The position numbers and the translations under genes are program-made. The notes beneath the pieces were generated by a model, which did not search any database, was not told the origin of the DNA, and was given only the letters and a program-made list of their open reading frames with translations. Below, piece by piece: positions 39,624 through 50,000 of a stretch of 64,000 bases of DNA. Numbering within the stretch: the first letter of the stretch is position 1; every line of letters begins with the position of its first letter. Origin of the DNA: Aquincolibacterium sp041674705 (GTDB lineage: Bacteria > Omnitrophota > Omnitrophia > Omnitrophales > Aquincolibacteriaceae). The DNA lies in NCBI GenBank assembly GCA_041674705.1, contig JBAYVF010000006.1, positions 1 to 64,000 of the forward strand. The letters are read 5' to 3'.

Positions 39624-41318
39624 TTGGAATATCTGATCTTCGCCAGGAAATTCAGGCCGCAGACGTTTGAAGAGATCGTGGGGCAGGAGACCATCACCAC
39701 GACCTTGAAGAACGCCATCCGCCAGGAACGCGTTCCGCAAAGCTTTCTTTTTTCCGGGCCTCGAGGTGTGGGAAAAACCTCAACCGCGCGTATTCTCGCC
39801 AAGGCTCTGAATTGTAAAGAAGGTCCTACCGAAAAACCCTGTGGCAAATGTATTTCCTGTAAAGAGATCGAGCAGGGGAATTCCATGGATGTGCTCGAAG
39901 TGGACGGTGCGTCGAACCGCGGCATTGAAGAGATCCGAACACTTCGCGAGAATGTAAAATTCAAACCTTCTTCGGGCCGCTACAAGATCTACATCATTGA
40001 CGAAGTCCATTCCTTGACCGGCGATGCTTTTAATGCCCTCTTAAAGACCCTCGAAGAGCCGCCGGCGCATGTGAAATTTATTTTCGCCACGACGGAAGCC
40101 CACAAGGTGCCTCTCACGATCCTGTCGCGCTGTCAGCGGCTTCAATTCAAAAGGATCTCGGTCCCTGAAGCGGTTGAAAAACTTGAGAAGATCGCGCAGA
40201 AAGAAAAACTGAAGTGCGAGAAGAACGTGCTTTTCATGATCGCGAAGGCTACGGAAGGCGCGCTTCGCGACGCGGAAAGTCTTTTAGACCAACTGGCGAG
40301 TTTTTCCGAAGGGAAGATCAAAGAAGAAGACGTCTTAACGCTTCTCGGTCTTGCGCCGGAAGCGATGTATGTTTCGGTTCTTGTGGCGATCCGCGAGAAA
40401 AAAGGGGATGAGATCTTTGGTCTCGTGAAAAAGCTTTATGAGGAAGGCGCCGACCTCGCGCAATTCGCGAAGGGGCTCTTCGAAGTTTTCCGTCATCTCT
40501 TGGTCTTGAAGACCGCGGTCAAAGCGGAGGCGTTGATCGAAGCGAGCTCCGACATGATCGTGAAGTTGAAGAAGCTGACGACCGATTTCCCGCAGGGCGA
40601 GTTGCTTTTGGCTCTTTCAATCCTTCAAAACTTGCAGATCCAGCTGCGCCGTCCGGTGGCCTCGCCCAAACTGCTCCTGGAGGCCGCGCTCCTCAAGCTT
40701 GTTTATATGGATGGCATGAAATCCGTCGACAGTCTTATCCAGAACGCTTCTTTAGCGTCGAGGGGGAGTTCCGCAGCTCCGGCCATGGAAAAAAAAACAC
40801 TAAAACCGGTCACGGCCGCTAGCAGAGTTGAAATTCCTCAAAAGGGGACAGGCACCGTTTCTTCGGGGACTGGCTCCTTTTCCGCAGGAAAAGGTGCCTG
40901 CCCCCCTCAAAAAGAAACGGAGCCTGTCCCCCCAGAAGGCCTGACGCTCAATGATGTCGAAAAGGTATGGCCTCAAGTGATCGAGCTTGTAAAAGCCAAG
41001 CGCATGTCCTTGAGTCTTTATCTTGCCGAAGCCGAGCCGGCAGAAGTAGAAGGTTCGGTGATCGTCCTGGGGCTTCCCTCCGAATTCCGTTTTCATAAAG
41101 AGACGCTCGAAAAAGATCTGAACAAGCAGGTTATCGAAGACGCGTTCGCGCAAGCCTTGGCTGTCAAGGTCCGGGTCCAATGTGTTGTGACCGAACGCGA
41201 CGGGACGACTCAGGAAGCGGCCGAGGAAAGAGCCTCGGCTCAAGACGAAGGCGTGCCTGATATTGTTTCAAAGGCCCTTGAAATTTTCGACGGTTCCAAA
41301 GTTATCCGCAAAGATTGA
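39624..41318 (+). CDS. dnaX: DNA polymerase III subunit gamma/tau
   Basis: The 564-residue clamp-loader ATPase starts EYLIFARKFRPQTFEEIVGQ with a TTG codon behind AAGGAA. Visible are Walker A FSGPRGVGKTSTARILAKAL, the zinc cysteines (C-x8-C-x2-C-x2-C around CGKCISC), Walker B IYIIDEVHSL, and the SRC motif LSRCQRLQFKRIS. It loads the sliding clamp. A linker at about residues 400-440 (GTGTVSSGTGSFSAGKGACP) is encoded by a nested palindromic repeat. The C-terminal region is shorter than E. coli tau but more than gamma. recR follows directly; the usual ybaB between them is missing. Confidence 0.96.
   Translation: MEYLIFARKFRPQTFEEIVGQETITTTLKNAIRQERVPQSFLFSGPRGVGKTSTARILAKALNCKEGPTEKPCGKCISCKEIEQGNSMDVLEVDGASNRGIEEIRTLRENVKFKPSSGRYKIYIIDEVHSLTGDAFNALLKTLEEPPAHVKFIFATTEAHKVPLTILSRCQRLQFKRISVPEAVEKLEKIAQKEKLKCEKNVLFMIAKATEGALRDAESLLDQLASFSEGKIKEEDVLTLLGLAPEAMYVSVLVAIREKKGDEIFGLVKKLYEEGADLAQFAKGLFEVFRHLLVLKTAVKAEALIEASSDMIVKLKKLTTDFPQGELLLALSILQNLQIQLRRPVASPKLLLEAALLKLVYMDGMKSVDSLIQNASLASRGSSAAPAMEKKTLKPVTAASRVEIPQKGTGTVSSGTGSFSAGKGACPPQKETEPVPPEGLTLNDVEKVWPQVIELVKAKRMSLSLYLAEAEPAEVEGSVIVLGLPSEFRFHKETLEKDLNKQVIEDAFAQALAVKVRVQCVVTERDGTTQEAAEERASAQDEGVPDIVSKALEIFDGSKVIRKD
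40844..40931 (+). repeat. nested GGGGACAGGC palindrome in frame inside dnaX
   Basis: The outer arms GGGGACAGGCACCGTTTC (40844-40861) and GAAACGGAGCCTGTCCCC (40914-40931) pair except for one base. The inner arms GGGGACTGGCTCCTTTTCC and GGAAAAGGTGCCTGCCCCC pair around GCA. A related palindrome with GGGGGCAGGC / GCCTGCCCC arms lies after pnp at 60973-61020. Confidence 0.88.
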
Positions 41319-41336
41319 TCCATCGGGAGCCCAGCC

Positions 41337-41936
41337 ATGAAAGCCTATTCGGAAATAATGACGAGATTGGTTGAGGCGCTCTCCAAACTCCCAGGTATCG
41401 GCCGGCGTTCGGCCGAGCGCATGGTTTTCCACCTCCTGAAAACAAAAAAAGAAGATGCGCTCACGCTCGGAGAGCTCATCAAGCAGCTTCGCGAGAGCGT
41501 GGTGTTTTGCAGCGTTTGCCATAATTTCTCGGATCAAAAACTTTGCCATGTTTGTTCGGACCCGGGCCGCGATCAGGGGCTTATTTGCGTCGTCGAAGAT
41601 CCCAAGGACGTTGTGGCGATCGAAAAGACCGGAAGCCATCGCGGGGTCTATCACGTACTGCTGGGGGCGCTATCGCCGCTGGACGGGATCGGGCCGGATC
41701 AGATCTGCATTCAGGATCTTCTGGAACGCGTGAAGCAGAAAAAAGTCCGGGAAGTCATTCTCGCGACCAACCCCAACACCGAAGGCGATACGACCGCGCT
41801 TTATCTCGCGAAAGTTTTGACACCTTCCAAAGTCAAAGTGACGCGCCTGGCGCGCGGCATCCCGGTCGGCAGTTATATTGAATACACGGACCAGGCCACG
41901 CTCGCCCGCGCTTTTTCAGGCAGACATCTCGCATGA
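41337..41936 (+). CDS. recR: recombination mediator RecR
   Basis: The 199-residue protein has the helix-hairpin-helix LPGIGRRSAERM, the four-Cys zinc finger CSVCHNFSDQKLCHVC, and the Toprim domain (LICVVEDPKDVVAIE, LATNPNTEGDTTALYLA) with the RecR-typical VTRLARGIPVGSYIEYTDQ end. It works with RecO/RecF to load RecA on gapped DNA. The dnaX-recR order is widely kept. The GGGAG site lies before the ATG, and the gene overlaps the next by 4 bases. Confidence 0.97.
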   Translation: MKAYSEIMTRLVEALSKLPGIGRRSAERMVFHLLKTKKEDALTLGELIKQLRESVVFCSVCHNFSDQKLCHVCSDPGRDQGLICVVEDPKDVVAIEKTGSHRGVYHVLLGALSPLDGIGPDQICIQDLLERVKQKKVREVILATNPNTEGDTTALYLAKVLTPSKVKVTRLARGIPVGSYIEYTDQATLARAFSGRHLA

Positions 41937-42742
41937 TCTCTTCTTTTAAGGGGATGACGGCGCTTGTCACCGGTGCTTCTTCCGGGATCGGCAAGGCCCT
42001 GGCGCGCGAACTCGCGGGACAAGGCGCGAACCTGATCCTCGTCTCGCGTAATGCCCAACGCCTGGAACAAGAAGCAGAAGATCTCAGGATCCGTTTTGGT
42101 GTGAACGTCCATGTTTTCCCTGAGGATCTGGAGCGTTTGGAAGAGCGGCTGGAGCTTTTTGCATGGATCCAGAAGATGGGTCTCATCGTGGACGTTCTTG
42201 TGAATAATGCCGGTCTTGCGCATTACGGTCCGTTCGGAGAAACAAATTTTGAGGATACGGCAGCAATGCTGGACCTGAACATTCACGCGCTCACGCATTT
42301 GACGAGGCTTTTTCTCCCAGGAATGCTTGAAAGAAAAACAGGTGGAGTTTTGAATGTGGCTTCCACCGCCGGCTTTCAACCCCTTCCTTATCTTTCGGTG
42401 TATGCGGCGACCAAGGCTTTTGTGCTCAATTTTTCCGAGGCGTTAGGGGAAGAATGCCGAGGCCGTGGCGTTCGCGTTTTTTGCCTCTGTCCGGGGAATA
42501 CACTCACACGTTTTCATCAGACCGCCGGGATCGATAAGAAAAGAATGTTCTTCAGCGCTTCAGCCTCGGATGTCGCGCGTTTTGCGCTCAGGAAATTTTT
42601 GAAGACGAACCAGCCTTCGGCGATCTTTGGTTTTTGGAATAAACTCATGATCTATGCGGAGAGATTAAGCCCGAGACGGCTGACCGTGTTCGTGACGGGG
42701 ATGATGTATCGATCGAACGGGACCGGAGACCCGAGACCATAG
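41933..42742 (+). CDS. short-chain dehydrogenase/reductase
   Basis: The 269-residue classical SDR has TGASSGIG (cofactor loop), NNAG (about residue 96), the catalytic Ser in NVASTAGF and Tyr/Lys in YAATKAF, and PGNTLTRF after the active site. It resembles the DltE/YqjQ-like group of acyl- or sterol-type reductases, but the substrate is unknown. Arg at the end of the first beta-alpha unit (SRNAQR) suggests NADP. The last codons (GDPRP) come from the left arm of a repeat that includes the stop codon. Confidence 0.9.
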   Translation: MISSFKGMTALVTGASSGIGKALARELAGQGANLILVSRNAQRLEQEAEDLRIRFGVNVHVFPEDLERLEERLELFAWIQKMGLIVDVLVNNAGLAHYGPFGETNFEDTAAMLDLNIHALTHLTRLFLPGMLERKTGGVLNVASTAGFQPLPYLSVYAATKAFVLNFSEALGEECRGRGVRVFCLCPGNTLTRFHQTAGIDKKRMFFSASASDVARFALRKFLKTNQPSAIFGFWNKLMIYAERLSPRRLTVFVTGMMYRSNGTGDPRP

Positions 42743-42794
42743 ACCAACGCACCACGTTTTAAAGTCTCTGGTCTCTCGTCTCAAGTCTTCGGTC
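42721..42794 (+). repeat. GAGACC-type reiterated inverted repeat over the SDR stop codon
   Basis: The left arm GACCGGAGACCCGAGACCAT (42721 on) contains the TAG stop at 42740-42742. The right arm GTCTCTGGTCTCTCGTCTCA then AGTCTTCGGTC (42764-42794) pairs with it. Words are degenerate GAGACC units. Confidence 0.82.
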
Positions 42795-42816
42795 TGTGCT
42801 GTTAAGCTAAAGAGAG

Positions 42817-42845
42817 TTGCTAGCGCCGCTTTTCTTGATTAGAAT
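42817..42845 (+). promoter_or_regulatory. promoter of tRNA-Gly
   Basis: -35 TTGCTA (42817-42822), 17-base spacer, -10 TAGAAT (42840-42845). Transcription would begin about 20 bases before the tRNA. Confidence 0.65.
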
Positions 42846-42870
42846 GACTTCCGTTTCGCGCATCAAACAC

Positions 42871-42941
42871 GCGGGCATAGCATAATGGTAATGTCCTAGC
42901 CTTCCAAGCTAGTCATGCGGGTTCGATTCCCGCTGCCCGCT
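42871..42941 (+). tRNA. tRNA-Gly (anticodon UCC)
   Basis: The acceptor GCGGGCA pairs with TGCCCGC, discriminator T. The anticodon stem CTAGC / GCTAG holds loop CTTCCAA (anticodon TCC, codon GGA). The T arm is GCGGG-TTCGATT-CCCGC. CCA is not encoded. Confidence 0.96.
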
Positions 42942-43093
42942 GATTTCCAATAAATCAGCACGGTGCCGTCACGTCTTAAGGATAGACGTGTACGGCAACC
43001 GCGCTCTTTCTGGGTGGCTGGAAGAAAGCGCCGACCGCAGATCGAAACTACAAGTTTCGATCTGTTTGCGGCACCAACGCACAAGCGTTGGTG
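42939..43093 (+). repeat. train of five hairpins directly after tRNA-Gly
   Basis: (1) GCTGATTT / AAATCAGC, using the last tRNA bases; (2) GCCGT-ACGTCT / AGACGT-ACGGC (42965-42996); (3) GCGCTCTTTCT / AGAAAGCGC (43001-43031); (4) CAGATCGAAACT-ACA-AGTTTCGATCTG (perfect 12-bp stem, 43038-43064, written as arms plus loop); (5) CACCAACGC / GCGTTGGTG (43072-43093). This fills the gap up to the acyltransferase gene. It is either repeats inserted behind a tRNA or a structured RNA. Confidence 0.7.
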
Positions 43094-43131
43094 TTCCCGC
43101 CGTCTTCAAAAACACACCTCTTGCGAATTGG

Positions 43132-44031
43132 ATGCGAATGATTCAAAAAATTTTATTCCTCGTCGAATACGCCATCTTCAGGGCCCTGGCATTTCTTCTC
43201 CGTCTCATTCCTCTTCGAATAAGTTACAAAACGGCTGATGTCTTGGGGGTGTTCGTTGTCCGGATCCTGGGGATTCGGCGTGAGACCATGCTGAAAAATC
43301 TTCGCCTGGCATTCGGGAAGGAAAAGGATGAAGCCGAACTTCTCCGGATCGCCGAGGAGTCGATGGCGAACCTCGGCAAACTCGTTTTCGAATTCATCCG
43401 AACACCGGAAGCTTCCGCCTACCCCGAGCGGTATATGGAACCGCCAGACGTATCGCCGCTGATGGAAGCTGTGAAGAAAAAAGGCGGTTTTATCGCGATT
43501 GTTTCGCATTTCGGAAATTGGGAGTGGTTGGCAATTCCCATCCAAAAAGACGGCCTTCATGTGCATGCCGTGGGCCGTCCCCTCAAAAATCCTTATCTTT
43601 ACCGTTATGTCCGGGAAATTCGCGAAGCGGCGAACCTGACCAATATCGAAAAGTCAGGCGCGGTGCGGTCCTCTCTCGAGGTGCTTAAAGAGCGGGGGAT
43701 TCTGGCGGTGCTGATCGATCAACATGAAAGCCGGGGATCGATGTGGGTGAATTTTTTTGGCCGCAAAGCCGCGACGAGCACTTTGCCGGCAATGCTTGCC
43801 CTTAAATATGAATATCCGGTGCTTCCCGCGTTCTTTTATCGCGATGAGAGCGGTTGCTCGAAAATTAAATACGGACCACTTTTCCCCCTGATCCGGACCG
43901 GAGATCTTCAAGCTGATTTATTGGCTAATACCCAGCAGTATGTAACTAAGATCGAGGAAGAGATCCGAAAACGGCCCGGCGACTGGCTTTGGGCCCATCG
44001 GAGATGGCGCGCCCCGGAAGTAAAGGTTTAA
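43132..44031 (+). CDS. lipid A biosynthesis acyltransferase (LpxL/HtrB family)
   Basis: The 299-residue protein has an N-terminal membrane segment (ILFLVEYAIFRALAFLLRLI), the catalytic H-x5-E-like motif VSHFGNWEWLA (about residue 125), and IDQHESRGSMWVNFFGRKAA, as in LpxL-type acyl transferases that add secondary acyl chains to lipid A. It implies an outer membrane with lipid-A-like glycolipid. ATG 43132 or 43138 may be the start; an upstream frame through the hairpins exists but is not conserved. Its last 4 bases overlap the end of the convergent giant gene. Confidence 0.88.
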   Translation: MRMIQKILFLVEYAIFRALAFLLRLIPLRISYKTADVLGVFVVRILGIRRETMLKNLRLAFGKEKDEAELLRIAEESMANLGKLVFEFIRTPEASAYPERYMEPPDVSPLMEAVKKKGGFIAIVSHFGNWEWLAIPIQKDGLHVHAVGRPLKNPYLYRYVREIREAANLTNIEKSGAVRSSLEVLKERGILAVLIDQHESRGSMWVNFFGRKAATSTLPAMLALKYEYPVLPAFFYRDESGCSKIKYGPLFPLIRTGDLQADLLANTQQYVTKIEEEIRKRPGDWLWAHRRWRAPEVKV

Positions 44032-47000
44032 GCAGCGGAGGAGATGACGACGTAATTCTGGACCAAGGCTTCGACGAAAGCACGAACCTCGGAACGAAAA
44101 CGTCCGGTCTGGTCATAAAGAAAGCCGTTCTTCATTTGCAGGTCTTCAGGCCGATTGACAAGTAGCGCCAGAACGATGCCATCCATGCCGTCTAGGGCAA
44201 AACATTCTTGAAGATGTGGAACAATCCTCGGCTCCGCCCTGCCTAATCTTGCTTTGAATGCTCCTACCGTATCTCGTTCCATATCCGAGAAACCAAAGAC
44301 CGGGATCTTTCCAGACCTCGCCATTTCAGGCAACCGGATATCAACGGTAGCAACCGACCGTAACGCCACCACGCGATTACTATATTGTCCGTGAACAACA
44401 TCCGGGATCACTAGTCGGATCTCCGAACGTCTTGTCCCCGCCAAGCAAAGAAGTTTTTTAAAATCCGTCGCCGTCATTAAATCTATCGTCGTCTGCTCAA
44501 TTACAAGCACCGCCTTGTTCATGATAGGCGCTATCGGTTGAACTCTCGCCTCAGAACGAACCGGTGCGTCTTTGGCCATCGCCGCGTCTCCACTCGCTAC
44601 CGCCTGATCAGTCATAGTTTCCGAATAAATACCATAAACCATCTCGAGTTGAGCCAAACCAGTCTGAAGCCCCTTCTTATATGCCATGAGCGTTAGCAAC
44701 GCATCCGCTCGATCAATAGGATTCGCTCTAAGACGATTTTCAAGACCGCCAACATCCTGTGCTTGAAGCCACCGAATATCATCGATGCCTTTTTTAATCT
44801 CAACCAACACTTCCTTTATTAATGAGACAACGTCCGTACGCGACATTTTCTTCCAATCCTGTCTATATTGATTGTCAAAAGGAATCTTTTTTGAAAAAAT
44901 ATCACGCTGAATGCCTTGATTCCGCTTATTAATCATTTCAAGTCGATTGTTAATTTCGGCTATTTCAGCCACCTCTTCTTCCTGTAAATAGACCTCCGCT
45001 GAACTCCATAATCCGAGGGCCTGACGAAGCGTATAATTTAATTTGTCGCCGAATAAAAGAGTTAGCGCCTCGGCCATCTGATATAAATGTTCATCGGACA
45101 GCTCCCCACGTTTAAGCGTTAAGGCAGCTTTACGCAACAGAGAACCCGCCATCAAAAATCTCTCCGCTCCTTGCCCTCGATAAAAGGCGGATTCCCGCTC
45201 AAGGAACTCATCAATCGTCAGCTTCCCTTCGCGGAAAGACTGTTCGCTCTGATCAGGTTCTTTGCCTGTTGTCACATGGAATCGTAAAAGAGTCCCTTCT
45301 GTCGTCAATGCAGCAAGGCGCGTCTGCGTCTCCGCCTCGGAGATACCCAGGAGACTGGCCACTTCTTCTACCTTGAATCCACCGACGATGCTATTGATGG
45401 GATAATGGGAAAGACTCGCCACCGCAGCATCTTCGCTCCGCATCTCGGAGCGGACCGTTATGTCTTTAGCCATCGCGCGGTCGGCCTCGGCCGCCTTCAT
45501 CTCCCTGCCGTCCGCCGTGAAAATCTCTTTCTCTTCGCCTGTATCGGGGATACGGGGAAATTCAACGGGGGCGGTCATCAAATCAGGCCCATGCCCCAGC
45601 CAGGACAAACTCATTTTACCGTCAGACAATATCTTGACGCTTCGGATCTTCGTTGGCTCTTTCTTGTCCGTGTAAGGATTAACGAATAATATTTTCACGC
45701 CTGACGGAAGTTTGATGAGCGTGCGCTGCACGCCAAAGATATCTTCGTTCTCGGCCAATACTTCTCCTTTGGCGCTCAATCCATCGAGGAGCTGCATCCA
45801 TTCTTGCCGTGAAAAGGCATGGCTTTTCGTGAACTCAGACACGCTGTCGATCGTCTCATAACTGGCCGTGGGGTACATCGGGGTAAGTTTTATCACATCA
45901 ATTTTATTGCTGAAACTTTCAGCAAACCTTTCGAGATCTGAAACATTGTCGATCCCGCTCTTGAACGCGATCAAATTAACTCTCAAAGTCTTGCCCCTGG
46001 ACATTAGAAAACGATTGATCTCCTCTATTTCCCCTATCGTGAGCGTCGATGTTTCCATAATGGCGTCATTTCGTTTCTTGTCATAATGATGATAGGAGAT
46101 ATTAACCGATGTGATCGAGGAATTCCCGACAAGCTCCAGAATATTTTTATCTCTCAAGGGCGTTCCGTTCGTCGTAACAGTGACCTCGTCTAATTGATCC
46201 TTGACCTTATCCAATTCCCCCAACACTTCTCCTAAATGCCGTGCGAGCAAAGGTTCCCCCCCCAGCAACACGACATCTTTCACATGATAAGCGCTCATGG
46301 CTTTGCTAAGCTTTTGTGGAAAATTACGCGCCACAGCCTCACCGCTATGTTGCGACCCTGTTTTATTAATACAAAAAGCGCAGTTACCGTTACAGAGGTC
46401 GGTCATGACAATACTCAGACTGGTTTCATCGGCTATCTGATAGAGGCCCTCGCCGATACGAACAGGAGTCAAAGAATCATCCATTAAACGCATTTCTCGA
46501 ATGTAAGGCACACTGCTTTTTGTTTGGTTGTGCCCAGGGGCCTCCGCCGCGTCGGGAGGCATCTGATCTGAAATGGGAGAAAGAGGGCTCTGTTCCCAAT
46601 TTTCCTGACTTTCTATTCGAGGTAAATCTGTAAACTTATTATCGGGTCTCGGGCCTTGCTCTATTAAATCCACACTATCTAACCCCAGGCCGTCCACCCG
46701 AGCAAATTCTTTAGAGCTATCAATACTCGAAAGCATTTCTGCACCTCTAGGATTTTTGTCATTTGGCTCCTTCTCAGCGGCAGGTTCTTGTTTCAACCGC
46801 ATTTCGGAGCGCTTGTCTAGAGCGGTTCGATTTGGCTTATTCCGTTGCGAGTCTCTAAGGCTACGCGCCTTTCCCGGCCGAATGGCAACCCATAAATCGG
46901 AGGTTTCAATAAACCGGCGCCTCAAGAACTCAACATCACAACCAAGCCCTAAAAACATGTGCGAAAGACGGGCTAATAGAGAAAAACCTTCCTGATTAGG

Positions 47001-50000
47001 GAAATGGCACCCTTTTTCTGAATAATAATAACTTAAATAATGGTTCAAAATCAGCCACTGCGGCGTCACTTCCGCCATCAAGCAGATCCAATCTCGTAAA
47101 ACCCTCCCTTCGGATACAAGTCTCTTCAAAACCGACAGACCCTTCTCGGCACGCCGCCATGCCTTGACCGCAACAGAAGCGGGCAACCGATCACTGTGAT
47201 CAAAAATTTCAGCCACCTCTTTCAGGGGAAGAATTTCGCCCAAAAACATGTCGTCCAAGGCATGATTGCCAACCACTAGATGCGGGTTACGCGGCAAAGA
47301 TTCCATTCCTTCCCGTAAAGTCTTTTGGATGGAAACAACTTTCACTCCGGGGACAAGTCTTTGATAGGAATCCACAGCTTTTTTGATCACTTTCGCAGGT
47401 TCAAGAACATAAACGGTACCAAGAAAACCGTATTTTTTGAGCCCCCACGCAATTTGTGAACCCGAACCCGGCGCTACTTCGACAACAACCCCATCTTTAG
47501 GCAACTGAATTTTTTTAAAAATATCTTGCCAAATAAGGCCCATGAACTGGTCCCATGTCATTCGCGCTGGGTCAAATTGACTCAAATCAAAGGACATGCC
47601 AGGGGATCCCGCCTTGCCATTCGTATCCATGGATGAAACTTGTCGCATTTGTTGTAATCGCTCAAGGCCTTTTATAACCGAAGGGTCGTCTTTCATAAAA
47701 GGAGCAAAAACAGGCCGTGAAGGTCCAAGCGATTGTAGTCTGAATTTTCGGTTCTTGAATAACAATGTCGGAACCAAATTTTCAAGAAGCTTCTGGTTAT
47801 CGAAAGCAGGGCTGATCACCCACATTTCATCATCGTGCCTTTCGATCGCACAGTCATATTTTTTCCCGTTCAGCCTTATGGACCAAGATCCTTGTTCTTT
47901 TGGCATTTCCTCTTGATCAAAAAAGGCGGTAAAAAACCGGAAACTGCCGTCCTTAGAAAGCAATTTTCCAGAATAGCCATTAACATAAAGTTCCATGTCG
48001 GCAAGATAATAATTATCAAAAATACGGGAAGGAACGCGCCTACTGGCTTGCACGATCTTATCGATCAACAGCGAAAATCGTTCTGCCTTGATTTTCCTGC
48101 CTTGATACATTTCCACGAGATTCTGTTTGATCCGGCGTCCGAAGAGAGGCGACAAATAGGAACGATCCTCATTCACAATATAGGCCTTCATTTCCGCAGA
48201 ATCCTCTAAAGGCGCGAAAACCGATCCTCGAATCTTTGCAAAAAGAGAATCATACGCAAAGATGAAGAACAGTGCCCTTCGACAACAATCTTCAAGCATC
48301 CCATCGTCTTGAACCACATACCCGTGCTCTTCGACATAGCGCTTCATGAAATCCGGAATCGCGTCATTTTCCTTCCGTTCAGTTTCCGCATCGGGATTCA
48401 GCAACAGAAAAAACGCTTTTTCAATACTCCATTGAGGACTTCTTCGGAGAAGCGGGTAATACCGGAAGAAATTAGAAAAATCAAAGACGGCAAGCTCATC
48501 ATGATCGGGAGCATGAATATCCCATGCATTGTAACGCGGGAGCATCATGCGTGACAGGGCCTGAAATTCATCGGCTAATATTTTTAGTTCTCTTTCGAAC
48601 TGCTGGCCTACGGCGTCTTTAAATGGCGTGGACAATCCCATGAGATCAAGGAACCTTGTTCGGATCTGCGACGCATAAGCCTCCTCCATGGCGTGTTTTA
48701 GATCTTTTAAAGACACCTTGCCGCGATTAACTTCGCTTTGCGCTAAACCTTCCAAAATCATTAATTGACCGTTCTGCTCTAATCCAAATAAATTGGTTGT
48801 ATAGAATGTTTTTCCAACGACTTGAGGCGGACGGTGACGGACAGAAAGGACCGTGTCATAATCAAGCATACGGCCTTCCACCGAGATATTGCCTGCCGAC
48901 CATGCTCCGTGAAAGATCCTTTCAATAAACTTTTCAGCCTCCCCTTTTCCAAACATGGTTGCCACACGAAGCATTCTTTTTTTGTTAAGTGGCTCGTTTT
49001 TTTTAAATAAATGCGTCGGACGATCCAAGCTTCCATCATCCATACGAACTAAGAGAGCCGCTGCTTCCCTGGATCCCGGCCACGAAGGATTATCAAAAGT
49101 CTTTACCGCATCAATGATCCCGAGTACCGGCGCCGTACCAGTACGGAGGTCGTAGTGCAAGGAATTGGAAACGATGGCTTCCCATACTGCGGTCGGAAGA
49201 TCAAGAAAGCCGTCCGAATGCCATTTATCTGACTCGTGACTCACGAGAGCTGTTTTAACCCCTTTCACATTGAAACGAGAACCTATATAAAAAGCACGTC
49301 CTGAACCCAAGTTACCATTCGTCGCGATACCGGTCGGATCGAATTGATAATCCACAAAAACAGGCAAATACTTTTCAAGCTTAAGCCCATCTGAACCTTG
49401 ACCGCGTTTAAGCGTGGCCACGGAAAATTGACGTTCTATAGCGTCCAACATATTTTTTGAATCCGTCCACGGCGGAAGAAACCGGCCCAGCATGGCGCGG
49501 TTTCCATAGATGCCCGCCATGGACTCTACCGGATCTTTATAAGCAGTTTGTCGGATGAATGACGAACGGCCCAGACGATCCAAGGCCTGAGGTTCCTTAC
49601 GCATCTCCTGTTCGAGAGAAAGAATCGGCCTTAAGCAAAAAGCCATCCACGAGTCACTCTCAAAACCCTCAGTTTCAACAATCATTTCGGATTCCAGATC
49701 CCTTGTATTTTTAGGCACCGAAGCAGAAATTTGCTCAAAAAGGTCTTTGGCCCTTCTGAAATCATCAGAAGAAATCCGGTCATTGCGAAGCAGAGCATCA
49801 CGACTTGCTATGACAAAAGCTGGTGACGCTTTTATAAAAAAGCTCTTCCAGTCCAGCCCGCGAGAACTATCCTCCGATGACATCCTTGTGAATGCATTGA
49901 CAATCACCCCATCCACAGGGTTTAAAAAGCCACTCCCTTGATTGAATGCGTCCAGAAGGACAGGAATAATCTTGGCTCCAGGCAAAAGGTGACGGTATCT

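Noticed and set aside
42988..43131. In-frame N-terminal extension of the acyltransferase through the hairpin train
   Set aside because: The peptide is encoded by five palindromes, has no membrane or acyltransferase pattern, and the family starts near ATG 43132/43138.
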